Shown: positions 26,227 to 34,619 of the stretch, piece by piece
Layout: each line of letters opens with the position of its first letter
How positions within the stretch are numbered: position 1 is the stretch's first letter
DNA from: JBAXQQ01 sp037131695
GTDB lineage: Bacteria > Armatimonadota > Hebobacteria > CAIYQO01
Direction: 5' to 3'
DNA length: 64,000 bases
Assembly (NCBI GenBank): GCA_964638715.1
Contig: CAZWZF010000002.1
Span: forward strand, 124,001 to 188,000
The notes under the pieces: generated by a model
What the model was told of the DNA's origin: nothing
Seen by the model: only the letters and a program-made list of their open reading frames with translations
The model's database searches: none
Made by a program: the position numbers and the translations under genes

Positions 26227-28161
26227 TTACCCGCCCGTTTCAGGAATCCACACTCGCATTGCACCGGGAGTTCTGTTGCACCAGGCGTAATACGGAATTG
26301 CTGTTAATTTCACTTTATTTTCTGCATTAAGTCGGTTTGTTCTATAAAGCACATCTTTCCAGGCACTCATTTCTGGAGTTATTGCTTCACCTTTTATAAC
26401 GACTACGCCACCCAGCAATTCAGAATTATATTCAGGCTGCAATTCTGCTTGTGTTGGTAAAATAATTCTATGAATTGGCACTTCGTGGTCTTCCTGTTCA
26501 ATACAATAGACAATCGGTCCGCGCTGCAAGGCGACACAACCATTATTTTGGCGTACATCCGGGTGAGAATATACTCTTTCCACCGGCATCGGTAATACCA
26601 ATGTGATATGGTCTCCGGTTTGCCATTCCCGAGTAATGGTTAAATACCCGCGCTCTGTATGTTCTGCTACATTTATTTCCTGACCATTTATGGATGCAAC
26701 CGCTCCACCACACCAGCCGGGAATACGCATTTTTATGGCAAATTCAGTCGGATGAGCAACTTCAAGCATCATGGCGATTTGTCCATCCCATGGATAATTT
26801 GTAAGCTGACGAACAGTTACACCAGTATTTTTCACTTGCATTTTGGCGGTTCCTGCTGAATACAAATGTATCGCTAAAGTATTGTCGGAAACTGAGTAGA
26901 TGTAATTACCGATAGATGCGATTAAACGAGCAATGTTTGGGGGGCAGCACGCACAGCCGAACCATTCGCTGCGTTGATACGTATAATCGCTACTGCCAGC
27001 CCAGGAATTGCTGTTTGGGTTAATTCCTGGATGGGCAGCCAAAGGATTAGCATAAAAGAATTTTTCACCATCTAAAGAAACACCAGATAACGCTCCATTG
27101 TATAAAGCGCATTCCATTTCATCTGCATATTTACCATCACATTCAAGTTGAAGCATTCGGTGCGCCCAAAATACCAGTCCTATAGCAGCACATGTTTCTG
27201 CATAAGCGGTTTCATTTGGCAAGTCATACGGTGTGGTGAAACCTTCATTTGCTGCAGATGGTCCGATTCCACCGGTAATATATATTTTGCCATTGGTCAT
27301 ATCATCCCAAATACGATCACATGCTTTTCTTAATCCTATATCGTTAGTTTCACGCGCTAAATCTGCCATTGCAGAATATAGGTACATTGCACGAACAGCA
27401 TGACCGGCAATTTTATCATGTTCTCTTACCGGTTTATCCGCCTGGCAGTAGTCATATTTTTTAGCCCAATAATCTTCGGGTTTTTCACCGCGTGCAATTG
27501 CTTCAATGTCGAAATATAAAGGCGAATTCCCACGTTCATCCACGAAATATTGCGCTTGTTTTAAATATTTTTTGTCGCCAGTAGTATGATACATTTTTAC
27601 CAATGCAAGCTCAATTTCTTCATGTCCACAATACCCGCGTTTTTTACCATCTTCGATACCGAAGACAGATATGATATGGTCTGTATATCTTTCCATTACA
27701 TCTAATAACAAGCGTTTGCCGCTTGCCTGGTAATATGCCGTTGCAGCTTCCATCATGTGTCCTGCACAATATAATTCATGCAAATCGCGCAGGTTAGTCC
27801 AACGTTTGTCAGGTTCAACAGCAGTAAAATGGGTATTCAAATAACCATCTTTCTGCTGTGCTGATGCAATATCTTCAATAACTTCATCAAGCAGCTTTTC
27901 CAATTCAGTATCTGGCGTTGTGGCTAATGTATATGCCGCTGCTTCTATCCATTTTGTTACATCACTATCCCAGAAAATATGTGGTTCATTTGGCATTTCT
28001 GGTTTCCATTTTAATTTAAATGCATCAAGTCTGCCGGTATCTTTGCATTGAATATATTCGATAGGTATTGTACGCAAACGATTAGTTTCCATACGCGGCA
28101 TCCAGAAAGTGTCTTCCAGATTTACATCGGTAAATGATACAGCTTTATATAGTTCAGACAT
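26227..28161 (-). CDS. GH127-type beta-L-arabinofuranosidase (DUF1680)
   Basis: A 644-residue glycoside hydrolase of the GH127/DUF1680 superfamily, which releases beta-L-arabinofuranose from plant glycans. The active-site layout known from the family is present. Glu322 and Cys324 (in AYAETCAAIG) and C405-C406 (in FGCACCPPN) match the zinc ligands and the Cys nucleophile, with C405 as predicted nucleophile. An (alpha/alpha)6 barrel precedes a beta-sandwich C-terminus. There is no signal peptide, so it acts on imported oligosaccharide. It follows the GH2 gene by 23 bases, forming an operon. Confidence 0.9.
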   Translation of the reverse strand: MSELYKAVSFTDVNLEDTFWMPRMETNRLRTIPIEYIQCKDTGRLDAFKLKWKPEMPNEPHIFWDSDVTKWIEAAAYTLATTPDTELEKLLDEVIEDIASAQQKDGYLNTHFTAVEPDKRWTNLRDLHELYCAGHMMEAATAYYQASGKRLLLDVMERYTDHIISVFGIEDGKKRGYCGHEEIELALVKMYHTTGDKKYLKQAQYFVDERGNSPLYFDIEAIARGEKPEDYWAKKYDYCQADKPVREHDKIAGHAVRAMYLYSAMADLARETNDIGLRKACDRIWDDMTNGKIYITGGIGPSAANEGFTTPYDLPNETAYAETCAAIGLVFWAHRMLQLECDGKYADEMECALYNGALSGVSLDGEKFFYANPLAAHPGINPNSNSWAGSSDYTYQRSEWFGCACCPPNIARLIASIGNYIYSVSDNTLAIHLYSAGTAKMQVKNTGVTVRQLTNYPWDGQIAMMLEVAHPTEFAIKMRIPGWCGGAVASINGQEINVAEHTERGYLTITREWQTGDHITLVLPMPVERVYSHPDVRQNNGCVALQRGPIVYCIEQEDHEVPIHRIILPTQAELQPEYNSELLGGVVVIKGEAITPEMSAWKDVLYRTNRLNAENKVKLTAIPYYAWCNRTPGAMRVWIPETGG

Positions 28162-28184
28162 GGAATTTATAAACCTCCCTTAGA

Positions 28185-30662
28185 TTAACCTTGATATGTA
28201 TTGAACAAAGATTTAATTACCAGATTATCTTCAAATTCAACGATAGTCATTGGCTTGTCTGGCGTCATAATTATGGTATAAGGTGTATTTGGCTGCAAGT
28301 GAAAGAAACGATCTGAATATGTAGAATCTATATCACCTTTCATTTCCATCCAAGTCCATAACGCAGGTACTGATGTTTCTACGGTAACTTCAAATGAATT
28401 GTGTATTTGTCTTACGATTGTTTTATAATCTGGTTCCTGCAGGGATAAATGTTTAGGACGGGCAAAAGTTACAAGATTGGCAGCAATAATCTTCTTCTCG
28501 ATATACAGATTTAACCATATAACCATGTTACGGCTTCCAATGCTGTCCCATTCATTAGCAAGGCATATTTCAGCTAATTTTTTACTACCATTTATAGGGG
28601 TTACAACTGCCATCTTTTCTGATTTAACAGTTTCACCAGTTACAGTAGTAACAACCCATTCAATTTCTGCATTTATCGGCATTAACTTATCACTATTAAC
28701 GAAAATATCAATTGATTTAGAGGCAGGATTTTCGACTCCTGAGATCATTAATGGTGCAAAGAATTTTTTAGCCATATATTGCAGTGCTTTCCATCTGCAT
28801 TGCGAGTCTATTGACGCCCATGATGCTACAGGCCAGCAATCATTAATCTGCCAATATAAGGCTCCCATAGAACGAGGCATATTTCTTCGCCAATGTTCTA
28901 CCGCATACTTCATCGCCATACCTTGTAAAATCTGGCTTAGCCATACAGATGATTCGAATCCACTTGGCAGGCGGAACCATTCGAGCATATAGTGAATGAT
29001 TACAGAATTGCCAATACCGGAACGTTGATGATGTTCCATTATATAACTGGTCACATTTCGTTCATCTGGTTGAGTGTAACTATTTATGGTTTTAGGTTCC
29101 GGGAAAGATTGAAAACCGAATTCGCTGCAAAATCTGTGAAATGATGTTCGATACCATTCAAATGGTTGTTTAGCATGCCATACTTCCCACAGATGTGCAT
29201 CACCCCAACTGGCATTGGCATGGTCCTGACGTTCCCCGTGTGGCGAGTGTGGACTACTTGGCCAGTAATCACGACCATTATCATATTCATTAATTATTTC
29301 TGGCAGCAAAACATCAAAAATCTTTTCGTAATCTTCACGACCCATTTGGAAATTACTCCAACTATCTCCCACCAGCCACATTTCCAGTTCATTATTGCCG
29401 CACCATAATGCTATTGAAGGGTGATGTCGTAATCGTTTCACATTATCTATTGCTTCCGCTTCAATTGATTTCATAAAATATTCATCAAAAGCAGGATAAG
29501 TAGCACAGGAAAACATGAAATCTTGCCATACAGTTATACCTAATTCATCACATATATCGTAAAAATCATCATTTTCATATATTCCGCCACCCCATACTCG
29601 CAGCATATTCATATTGGCATCGGCACATGCCTTAATTAATTTGTAATAATGCTCGTGTGATACACGATTTGCAAATGTATCCGCAGGAATCCAGTTGCCG
29701 CCTTTAGCAAAAAATGGTATTCCATTGGCTGTGAATTGAAATGATTCTCCCCATTCGTCATCATGCCGGTCTAATTTAATTGAAGTTATTCCGATACGTT
29801 TTGATGTTGAATCAATTTTACAATTATTAACTACTAATTGCGCTTCCACGATATATAGCGGCTGTGATCCCATACCATTCGGCCACCATAATTCAGGGGC
29901 ATCAACAATAAATTCTGTTGAGCAAGTTCCATCATTTATTGAAACGGTTTGTTTTTGTAATAATTTGTCTTTATATGATAAAGTAAAAATTACTTTGTAA
30001 TCATCAGCATTGATAATATCAATTTTAATATTCGGTTTAACTGATGATGAGTTTTTATTTATGGTTTGAATAATTTGCAGATCTTTAATTTTTGCGTCGT
30101 TGAGACCTATAATTGCAATGTTCTTCCAAATACCGCATGTAATAAGTACCGGTCCCCAATCCCAACCAAAATTGCATGGTTCTTTTCGTATCCATGATCG
30201 TCCGGTAGGTTCCCACCACGCATTAACTCCAGGAAGTCGCTGGATATTATTTTCTTTTTCTGCAATGTATGGCAGTGTAGATGCAAATCGAATAGCAATA
30301 CTGTTTTCACCAATAATTAAATATTGCTTTATATCAAAGTTCCATGTTTTGAACATATTATCTGTAGAGGCAATTTTGTGGCCATTTAAAGTAATCGTTG
30401 CAAGTGTATCTAATCCATCACAATTTAAAAATACTTTATCATTTTGTAATAAATCATTTTCGACATAAAATGTTCGGGAATATATCCAGTCGGTCTTTCC
30501 AATCCATTGCAGTTTTAATTCATTATCTCGATAGTAAGGATCTTCAATGACCCCGGCAGCCAATAAATCAGTATGAACACAACCAGGTACCTGGGCAGGT
30601 ACAGATATATCTTTTTCAACAGCGGATAAATGCCAGGTTCCGCACAAATTAATATTGGTCAT
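28185..30662 (-). CDS. Beta-mannosidase-like GH2 glycosidase
   Basis: An 825-residue family 2 glycosidase. The N-terminal sugar-binding sandwich has VPGCVHTDLLAAG and the dipeptide-rich YYRDNE, typical of beta-mannosidases. The TIM barrel carries the acid/base E425 (WCGNNELEMW) and nucleophile E514 (FCSEFGFQS). GWDWGP and RVWGGGIYE are beta-mannosidase hallmarks. There is no signal peptide, suggesting a cytoplasmic role on oligosaccharides. It is the first gene of the two-gene operon with GH127 and diverges from the hydrolase operon. No transporter or regulator is adjacent. Confidence 0.92.
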   Translation of the reverse strand: MTNINLCGTWHLSAVEKDISVPAQVPGCVHTDLLAAGVIEDPYYRDNELKLQWIGKTDWIYSRTFYVENDLLQNDKVFLNCDGLDTLATITLNGHKIASTDNMFKTWNFDIKQYLIIGENSIAIRFASTLPYIAEKENNIQRLPGVNAWWEPTGRSWIRKEPCNFGWDWGPVLITCGIWKNIAIIGLNDAKIKDLQIIQTINKNSSSVKPNIKIDIINADDYKVIFTLSYKDKLLQKQTVSINDGTCSTEFIVDAPELWWPNGMGSQPLYIVEAQLVVNNCKIDSTSKRIGITSIKLDRHDDEWGESFQFTANGIPFFAKGGNWIPADTFANRVSHEHYYKLIKACADANMNMLRVWGGGIYENDDFYDICDELGITVWQDFMFSCATYPAFDEYFMKSIEAEAIDNVKRLRHHPSIALWCGNNELEMWLVGDSWSNFQMGREDYEKIFDVLLPEIINEYDNGRDYWPSSPHSPHGERQDHANASWGDAHLWEVWHAKQPFEWYRTSFHRFCSEFGFQSFPEPKTINSYTQPDERNVTSYIMEHHQRSGIGNSVIIHYMLEWFRLPSGFESSVWLSQILQGMAMKYAVEHWRRNMPRSMGALYWQINDCWPVASWASIDSQCRWKALQYMAKKFFAPLMISGVENPASKSIDIFVNSDKLMPINAEIEWVVTTVTGETVKSEKMAVVTPINGSKKLAEICLANEWDSIGSRNMVIWLNLYIEKKIIAANLVTFARPKHLSLQEPDYKTIVRQIHNSFEVTVETSVPALWTWMEMKGDIDSTYSDRFFHLQPNTPYTIIMTPDKPMTIVEFEDNLVIKSLFNTYQG

Positions 30663-30787
30663 CAGTTCCTCACTTTATATAATTCTTTAATTAATTCTGC
30701 ATTTGCACTTAATTACCTGCGTAATATCTTAAAGGATTGGCAATAAAGATGACGAATAATTAATAAAATTAAGATAGAAGTGTAGAA

Positions 30788-31507
30788 ATGAAATTAGAAA
30801 TAGTTAATGGTATACATACAACACAATATATGCCGATAACCAGTAATGGAAAGGGTATTTTAGTTATTCCAGCATTATTCGATGAGAAACGCTCTTCGCA
30901 TCGCGCAGTTGCTACTTTTTGTGATGCATTAAGCAAAGTAGGATACTTTGTCATCCATGCAGATTTAACAGGTACCGGCAACAGTCAGAGTGACATGCAG
31001 GAATTGAAAAAGGGGCAATGGATTGATGATATTAATGGGCTTATTAATACGATGGAAGAATATGAAATAACTTTGATAGCCATTCGCTGTGGAGCTTTAT
31101 TTGCAGCAAATGCTGATTTGAATAAATTAAAAAAAATGATTTTGTGCCAACCAATAATAAATGGCGCAAACATGATAAAACAGATGAAAACCCGTCGAAT
31201 GGTTCAAAACTCAGTTACAGGAGAAGCACCGATAATAGATGAATATGAATTAGATGGCGAGATTTTGTCAACAGATTTGTATACAGAATTATCCGAGATG
31301 ACAATGCCGGCAACTGCTCCTATTAATTATAAAATACTTCAATTTTCTTTCAACACCCGGGTGATGGCTGACTTTCAAAAGCTGAATAACATGTGGGGTG
31401 GGAATGATGATAAAATAAAACCATATATACATGAACCTTTTTGGAATTCGCATTCACCGGGTGAATATACAGATTTAGTTAAGATAATTACAGATGAGGT
31501 AATATAA
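30788..31507 (+). CDS. Alpha/beta hydrolase (exosortase-associated hydrolase 2-like)
   Basis: A 239-residue alpha/beta hydrolase-like protein: early strand GILVIPALFDEKRSSHR, then GYFVIHADLTGTGNSQSD, then the nucleophile-elbow region IAIRCGALFAANA. That elbow lacks a GxSxG and resembles the '..GLRLGALLA' elbow of hydrolases known from exosortase A loci, so catalysis is uncertain. No signal peptide. The stop codon touches the next ATG (TAAATG). It is the first of four co-directional genes. No exosortase gene is in the window, so the family link is by pattern only. Confidence 0.6.
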   Translation: MKLEIVNGIHTTQYMPITSNGKGILVIPALFDEKRSSHRAVATFCDALSKVGYFVIHADLTGTGNSQSDMQELKKGQWIDDINGLINTMEEYEITLIAIRCGALFAANADLNKLKKMILCQPIINGANMIKQMKTRRMVQNSVTGEAPIIDEYELDGEILSTDLYTELSEMTMPATAPINYKILQFSFNTRVMADFQKLNNMWGGNDDKIKPYIHEPFWNSHSPGEYTDLVKIITDEVI

Positions 31508-32344
31508 ATGGCAGAAACACCAGTATTAATTACCGAAAATGATATAACAATTGCTGCTGATGTGGAAATTACAGGTGGAAAAGCTGTAATATTAATTTCT
31601 GGCTGGAGTGGTACACGATATGGTCCACAACGAATATTATGGCGAACCGCAAAAGCATTAGCAATGACAGGCTATTCAACATTACGATTGGATTTTCGGG
31701 GCAGAGGCGATTCACCAGGCAATCCTAATGATACAACTTTAGACTGTATGATTGACGACGTCTCTATGGCGGTAAAATGGTTAAAAATTAATCATGGTAT
31801 AACTGACATTAGCCTGGTTGGTATATGCAGCGGTGCAAATGTTGCGCTGGGGGTTGCATCATTACATAAAGAAGTTAGTAAAGTTGTATGCTGGTCTATT
31901 TTGCCATTTATGGAAGATAAAGCGAAAGCAGCAAAACAGGGAACTCCGCGTAAACAGATGCTTATTGGGTATATGAAAAAGATATTTAGAATTGAAACAT
32001 GGAAAAAACTACTGCGTGGCGAGGCTAATGTAGGCGGTGCGATGAAAACCCTTGCAAAAGATAAAGAAGGGAATGATTTAGAGAAAGAAAGAAAGAAATC
32101 AAAACGAATTATCACCAAAGAATTAGCTGGTTATACCGGACAGATTCTATTTATCTTTGGCGAAAATGATCCTGAAGCTGCCGGGTCAGGTGCTTTTTTT
32201 ACGGAATGGGCTAAAAAGAATAAAATAGCATATCAAATTATTCAAATCAAAGGTGCGCCACATAATTTTTATACTGCATCCTGGACAGCAGATGTGGTTG
32301 AAAAGACATCAATGTGGATTACCGAAGAAAATACAAGGGGATAA
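31508..32344 (+). CDS. Alpha/beta hydrolase with Cys elbow (exosortase-associated hydrolase 1-like)
   Basis: A 278-residue alpha/beta hydrolase. GWSGTRYGPQRI holds the oxyanion loop, LRLDFRGRGDSPG is the strand-4 turn, and LVGICSGANVALG is the nucleophile elbow. A GxCxG arrangement puts Cys where Ser is usual, as in dienelactone hydrolases. The late Asp (FGENDPEA) and His (GAPHNF) complete a possible triad. It resembles the first of the hydrolase pair seen beside exosortase A. It directly abuts the first hydrolase gene and lies one base ahead of pheA. Confidence 0.65.
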   Translation: MAETPVLITENDITIAADVEITGGKAVILISGWSGTRYGPQRILWRTAKALAMTGYSTLRLDFRGRGDSPGNPNDTTLDCMIDDVSMAVKWLKINHGITDISLVGICSGANVALGVASLHKEVSKVVCWSILPFMEDKAKAAKQGTPRKQMLIGYMKKIFRIETWKKLLRGEANVGGAMKTLAKDKEGNDLEKERKKSKRIITKELAGYTGQILFIFGENDPEAAGSGAFFTEWAKKNKIAYQIIQIKGAPHNFYTASWTADVVEKTSMWITEENTRG

Positions 32345-32345
32345 A

Positions 32346-33440
32346 ATGAGCGATCAGTTATTACCTGAAAAATGTGGAAAATCATTGCCGGAATTAAGGC
32401 TGGAAATAGATAGCATTGATGAATCTATAGTTGATTTAATATCAAAACGTGCAGAAGTAGCCCGTCAGGTAGGGTTATTAAAAAGTACCGATGATGGTAT
32501 AGCATTTGTGCCGACTCGTGAGCGTGTTGTATTAAATCATGTAGAATCGGTTAATAAAGGGTTATTGCCTAATGATGCCATTCGCGCAATTTTTCAACAG
32601 ATTATTGCCGCTAACAGAAATCTTGAACAACCGGTATCGGTGGCTTATTTAGGTCCTCCTTTTACTTTCAGCCATTATGCAGCGCAACTGCGTTTTGGTG
32701 CTACCAGCCAGCTTATTGAAGCTGATTCTATCAGTGATGTTATCGATATGGTCGAACATGGCAAGGCACATTACGGTGTTGTACCTATTGAAAACTCAAC
32801 AGAAGGAGTAATCCGCGAAACATTGGATGCTATGTATCGTTGTACTTTATCAATTGCGGATGAATTAAATATCCCGGTGAGGCATTCTTTATGGGGCAGT
32901 GGTTCTTTAAAAGATGTGAAAGAGATTTATTCTCACCCTCAACCGCTGGCACAATGCAGGAATTGGCTGCACAGAGTTTTACCAGGTGTTCAGTTGCAGA
33001 CCGCATCATCTACCGCTAAGGCTGCTGAAATTGTTGCCAACCATCCTGAACGTGCTGCAATTTGCCAGCAAATGGCGGCAGAGCAGTTTAACTTAAATCT
33101 CTTAGCTGATCGTATCGAAGATTCACCATATAACCGAACCCGGTTTTATGTTATTGGACAGGCGAAATCGCAGCCAAGCGGCAGAGATAAAACTTCGGTG
33201 GTATTTTCTGTAAAGCATACTGCTGGTTCGTTGAATCATGCTTTGCGGGTACTTGAAAATCATGGTATAAATCTTACATTGATTGAATCAAGGCCTACCA
33301 AAGAAATGCCATGGCAATATCTATTTTATATAGATTTTCAAGGGCATATTGATGATCCGCGAATTGTTGCGGCATTAGATGAAATGCGTGAGCATTGTTT
33401 GTTTGTTAGAATATTTGGCAGTTATCCGGAGGGAAATTAA
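32346..33440 (+). CDS. pheA: Chorismate mutase / prephenate dehydratase (P-protein)
   Basis: A bifunctional enzyme taking chorismate to phenylpyruvate for phenylalanine. ATG 32346 is chosen because AAGGGG lies just ahead and it follows the previous stop by one base; the frame extends upstream into the hydrolase gene. Residues about 12-95 are an AroQ chorismate mutase (LRLEIDSIDESIVDLISKRA). Residues about 100-275 are the dehydratase, with VAYLGPPFTFSHYAA, PIENSTEGVI and the catalytic NRTRF. Residues 285-364 form an ACT domain with LIESRPTK, for feedback by phenylalanine. 364 residues is usual. Confidence 0.96.
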   Translation: MSDQLLPEKCGKSLPELRLEIDSIDESIVDLISKRAEVARQVGLLKSTDDGIAFVPTRERVVLNHVESVNKGLLPNDAIRAIFQQIIAANRNLEQPVSVAYLGPPFTFSHYAAQLRFGATSQLIEADSISDVIDMVEHGKAHYGVVPIENSTEGVIRETLDAMYRCTLSIADELNIPVRHSLWGSGSLKDVKEIYSHPQPLAQCRNWLHRVLPGVQLQTASSTAKAAEIVANHPERAAICQQMAAEQFNLNLLADRIEDSPYNRTRFYVIGQAKSQPSGRDKTSVVFSVKHTAGSLNHALRVLENHGINLTLIESRPTKEMPWQYLFYIDFQGHIDDPRIVAALDEMREHCLFVRIFGSYPEGN

Positions 33441-33442
33441 TT

Positions 33443-34411
33443 ATGAATAAACCAAAAGTTGCATTATTTGCACCAGATTGGGCTGTTGAAAAAGTATTTG
33501 ATGAAAGTCATTTGCGAAAAATTAAAGAGAGATGCGAATTAATTGATTTGCGATTCAAAAATTCCATTGACACTCAATCTCAATTATCCGGTATTGATTA
33601 TATATTATCAAGCTGGGGAATGCCTTTAATGAATGAAGAATTTTTCTCTCATGCTAATTCATTAAAAGGCGTTTTTTATGCTGCCGGCAGTGTAAAAGGC
33701 TTTGTTACTGATGAAGTGTGGAAACGGGGAGTTATCATCAGTTCAGCGGCAATTGTAAATGCTATTCCTGTTGCAGAGTATACTTTGGGAGTAATTTTAC
33801 TTGCCAATAAACGTTTCTTCCAAACTGCTGCCGGGATTAAAGAATATCATGCAATGCCGGGCAACTACAGATCTTCAATTGGTATTATCAGCGCAAGTTT
33901 AGTTGGCAGGCAGGTTATGAAACTGCTTGCTAATTTTGAATTTGAGATATCATTGTATGACCCATTTGTAACTGAAGAAGAAGCATTAGCATTGGGAGCA
34001 AAAAAAGTAAGTCTTGAAGATGTAATGAAATGCAATATTGTATCATTACATGCTCCCAATCTCCCACAGTTGTATAAATTAATTAATGCAAATCTGTTTT
34101 CTTTAATGCCAGAAGGGGCAACTTTCATAAATACTGCACGTGGAGCATTAGTTGATGAGGCTGCTTTATTAAATGAGCTTCAATCAGGAAGAATATATGC
34201 TGTGTTGGATGTAACTGAACCTGAACCGCCAGTGGCAGATTCACCATTTTATACTTTGAAAAATTGTATTTACACCCCGCATATTGCCGGTTCATTGGGA
34301 GATGAATGCAAGAGAATGGCGTCATTTGAAATTGATGAAATGTTCAGGGTTATTGATGGTAAAAAGCTGAGAAATCAGGTAACCGCAGACATTGTTTCGC
34401 GATTAGCGTAG
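33443..34411 (+). CDS. D-2-hydroxyacid dehydrogenase family protein with altered nucleotide loop
   Basis: A 322-residue member of the D-isomer 2-hydroxyacid dehydrogenase family. The catalytic trio is visible as R233 (NTARGALVDE), E259 (DVTEPEPP) and H280 (TPHIAGS). The usual GxGxxG of the NAD fold is replaced by SASLVG (residues 150-155), so two glycines are serines. The dinucleotide might still bind, as the Asp-like acceptor end of strand 2 (LYDPF) is kept. It starts 2 bases after pheA with GGAGGG ahead and ends before a strong hairpin. The substrate is unknown. Phenylpyruvate or another 2-oxo acid is a context-based guess. Confidence 0.82.
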   Translation: MNKPKVALFAPDWAVEKVFDESHLRKIKERCELIDLRFKNSIDTQSQLSGIDYILSSWGMPLMNEEFFSHANSLKGVFYAAGSVKGFVTDEVWKRGVIISSAAIVNAIPVAEYTLGVILLANKRFFQTAAGIKEYHAMPGNYRSSIGIISASLVGRQVMKLLANFEFEISLYDPFVTEEEALALGAKKVSLEDVMKCNIVSLHAPNLPQLYKLINANLFSLMPEGATFINTARGALVDEAALLNELQSGRIYAVLDVTEPEPPVADSPFYTLKNCIYTPHIAGSLGDECKRMASFEIDEMFRVIDGKKLRNQVTADIVSRLA

Positions 34412-34417
34412 ATTAAA

Positions 34418-34444
34418 TAGCCGGGACGGATATCGTCCCGGCTA
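34418..34444. terminator. Terminator for hydroxyacid dehydrogenase operon and small Cys gene
   Basis: An 11-bp stem TAGCCGGGACG/CGTCCCGGCTA with a 5-base loop, followed by a T-run on the plus strand. On the minus strand it follows the small gene's stop by 4 bases. Confidence 0.85.
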
Positions 34445-34448
34445 ATTT

Positions 34449-34616
34449 TTATTTTCCATTGCTGAATAACAGCCATCGCTTCTTTAACGGTACATCGCAA
34501 ATTAATTGAGCGGGACAAACACTGCAATCAAAATTGCTTTTTGCAGATTTCTCATTATGTCGTTCCCGTATTTTATTGCATTTTTCTTTTAATTGGACTA
34601 ACTCATTATCGGCCAT
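34449..34616 (-). CDS. 55-residue cysteine-containing small protein after pepA
   Basis: A short open frame with good translation signals: ATG at 34616, GAGG 8 bases upstream, starting 3 bases after the pepA stop and ending 4 bases before a hairpin. The product is basic and helical at the N-terminus. Four Cys lie at residues 13, 31, 34 and 40 (segment CSVCPAQLIC), so a metal site or Fe-S cluster is possible but unproven. No family is recognised. Its fit in the smc-pepA operon, with no gap, argues that it is a real gene. Confidence 0.7.
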   Translation of the reverse strand: MADNELVQLKEKCNKIRERHNEKSAKSNFDCSVCPAQLICDVPLKKRWLLFSNGK

Positions 34617-34619
34617 TGT

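Noticed and set aside
30788..32344. A full exosortase/PEP-CTERM export locus
   Set aside because: Only the hydrolase pair resembles such loci; no exosortase, glycosyltransferase or PEP-CTERM protein is visible in the window.
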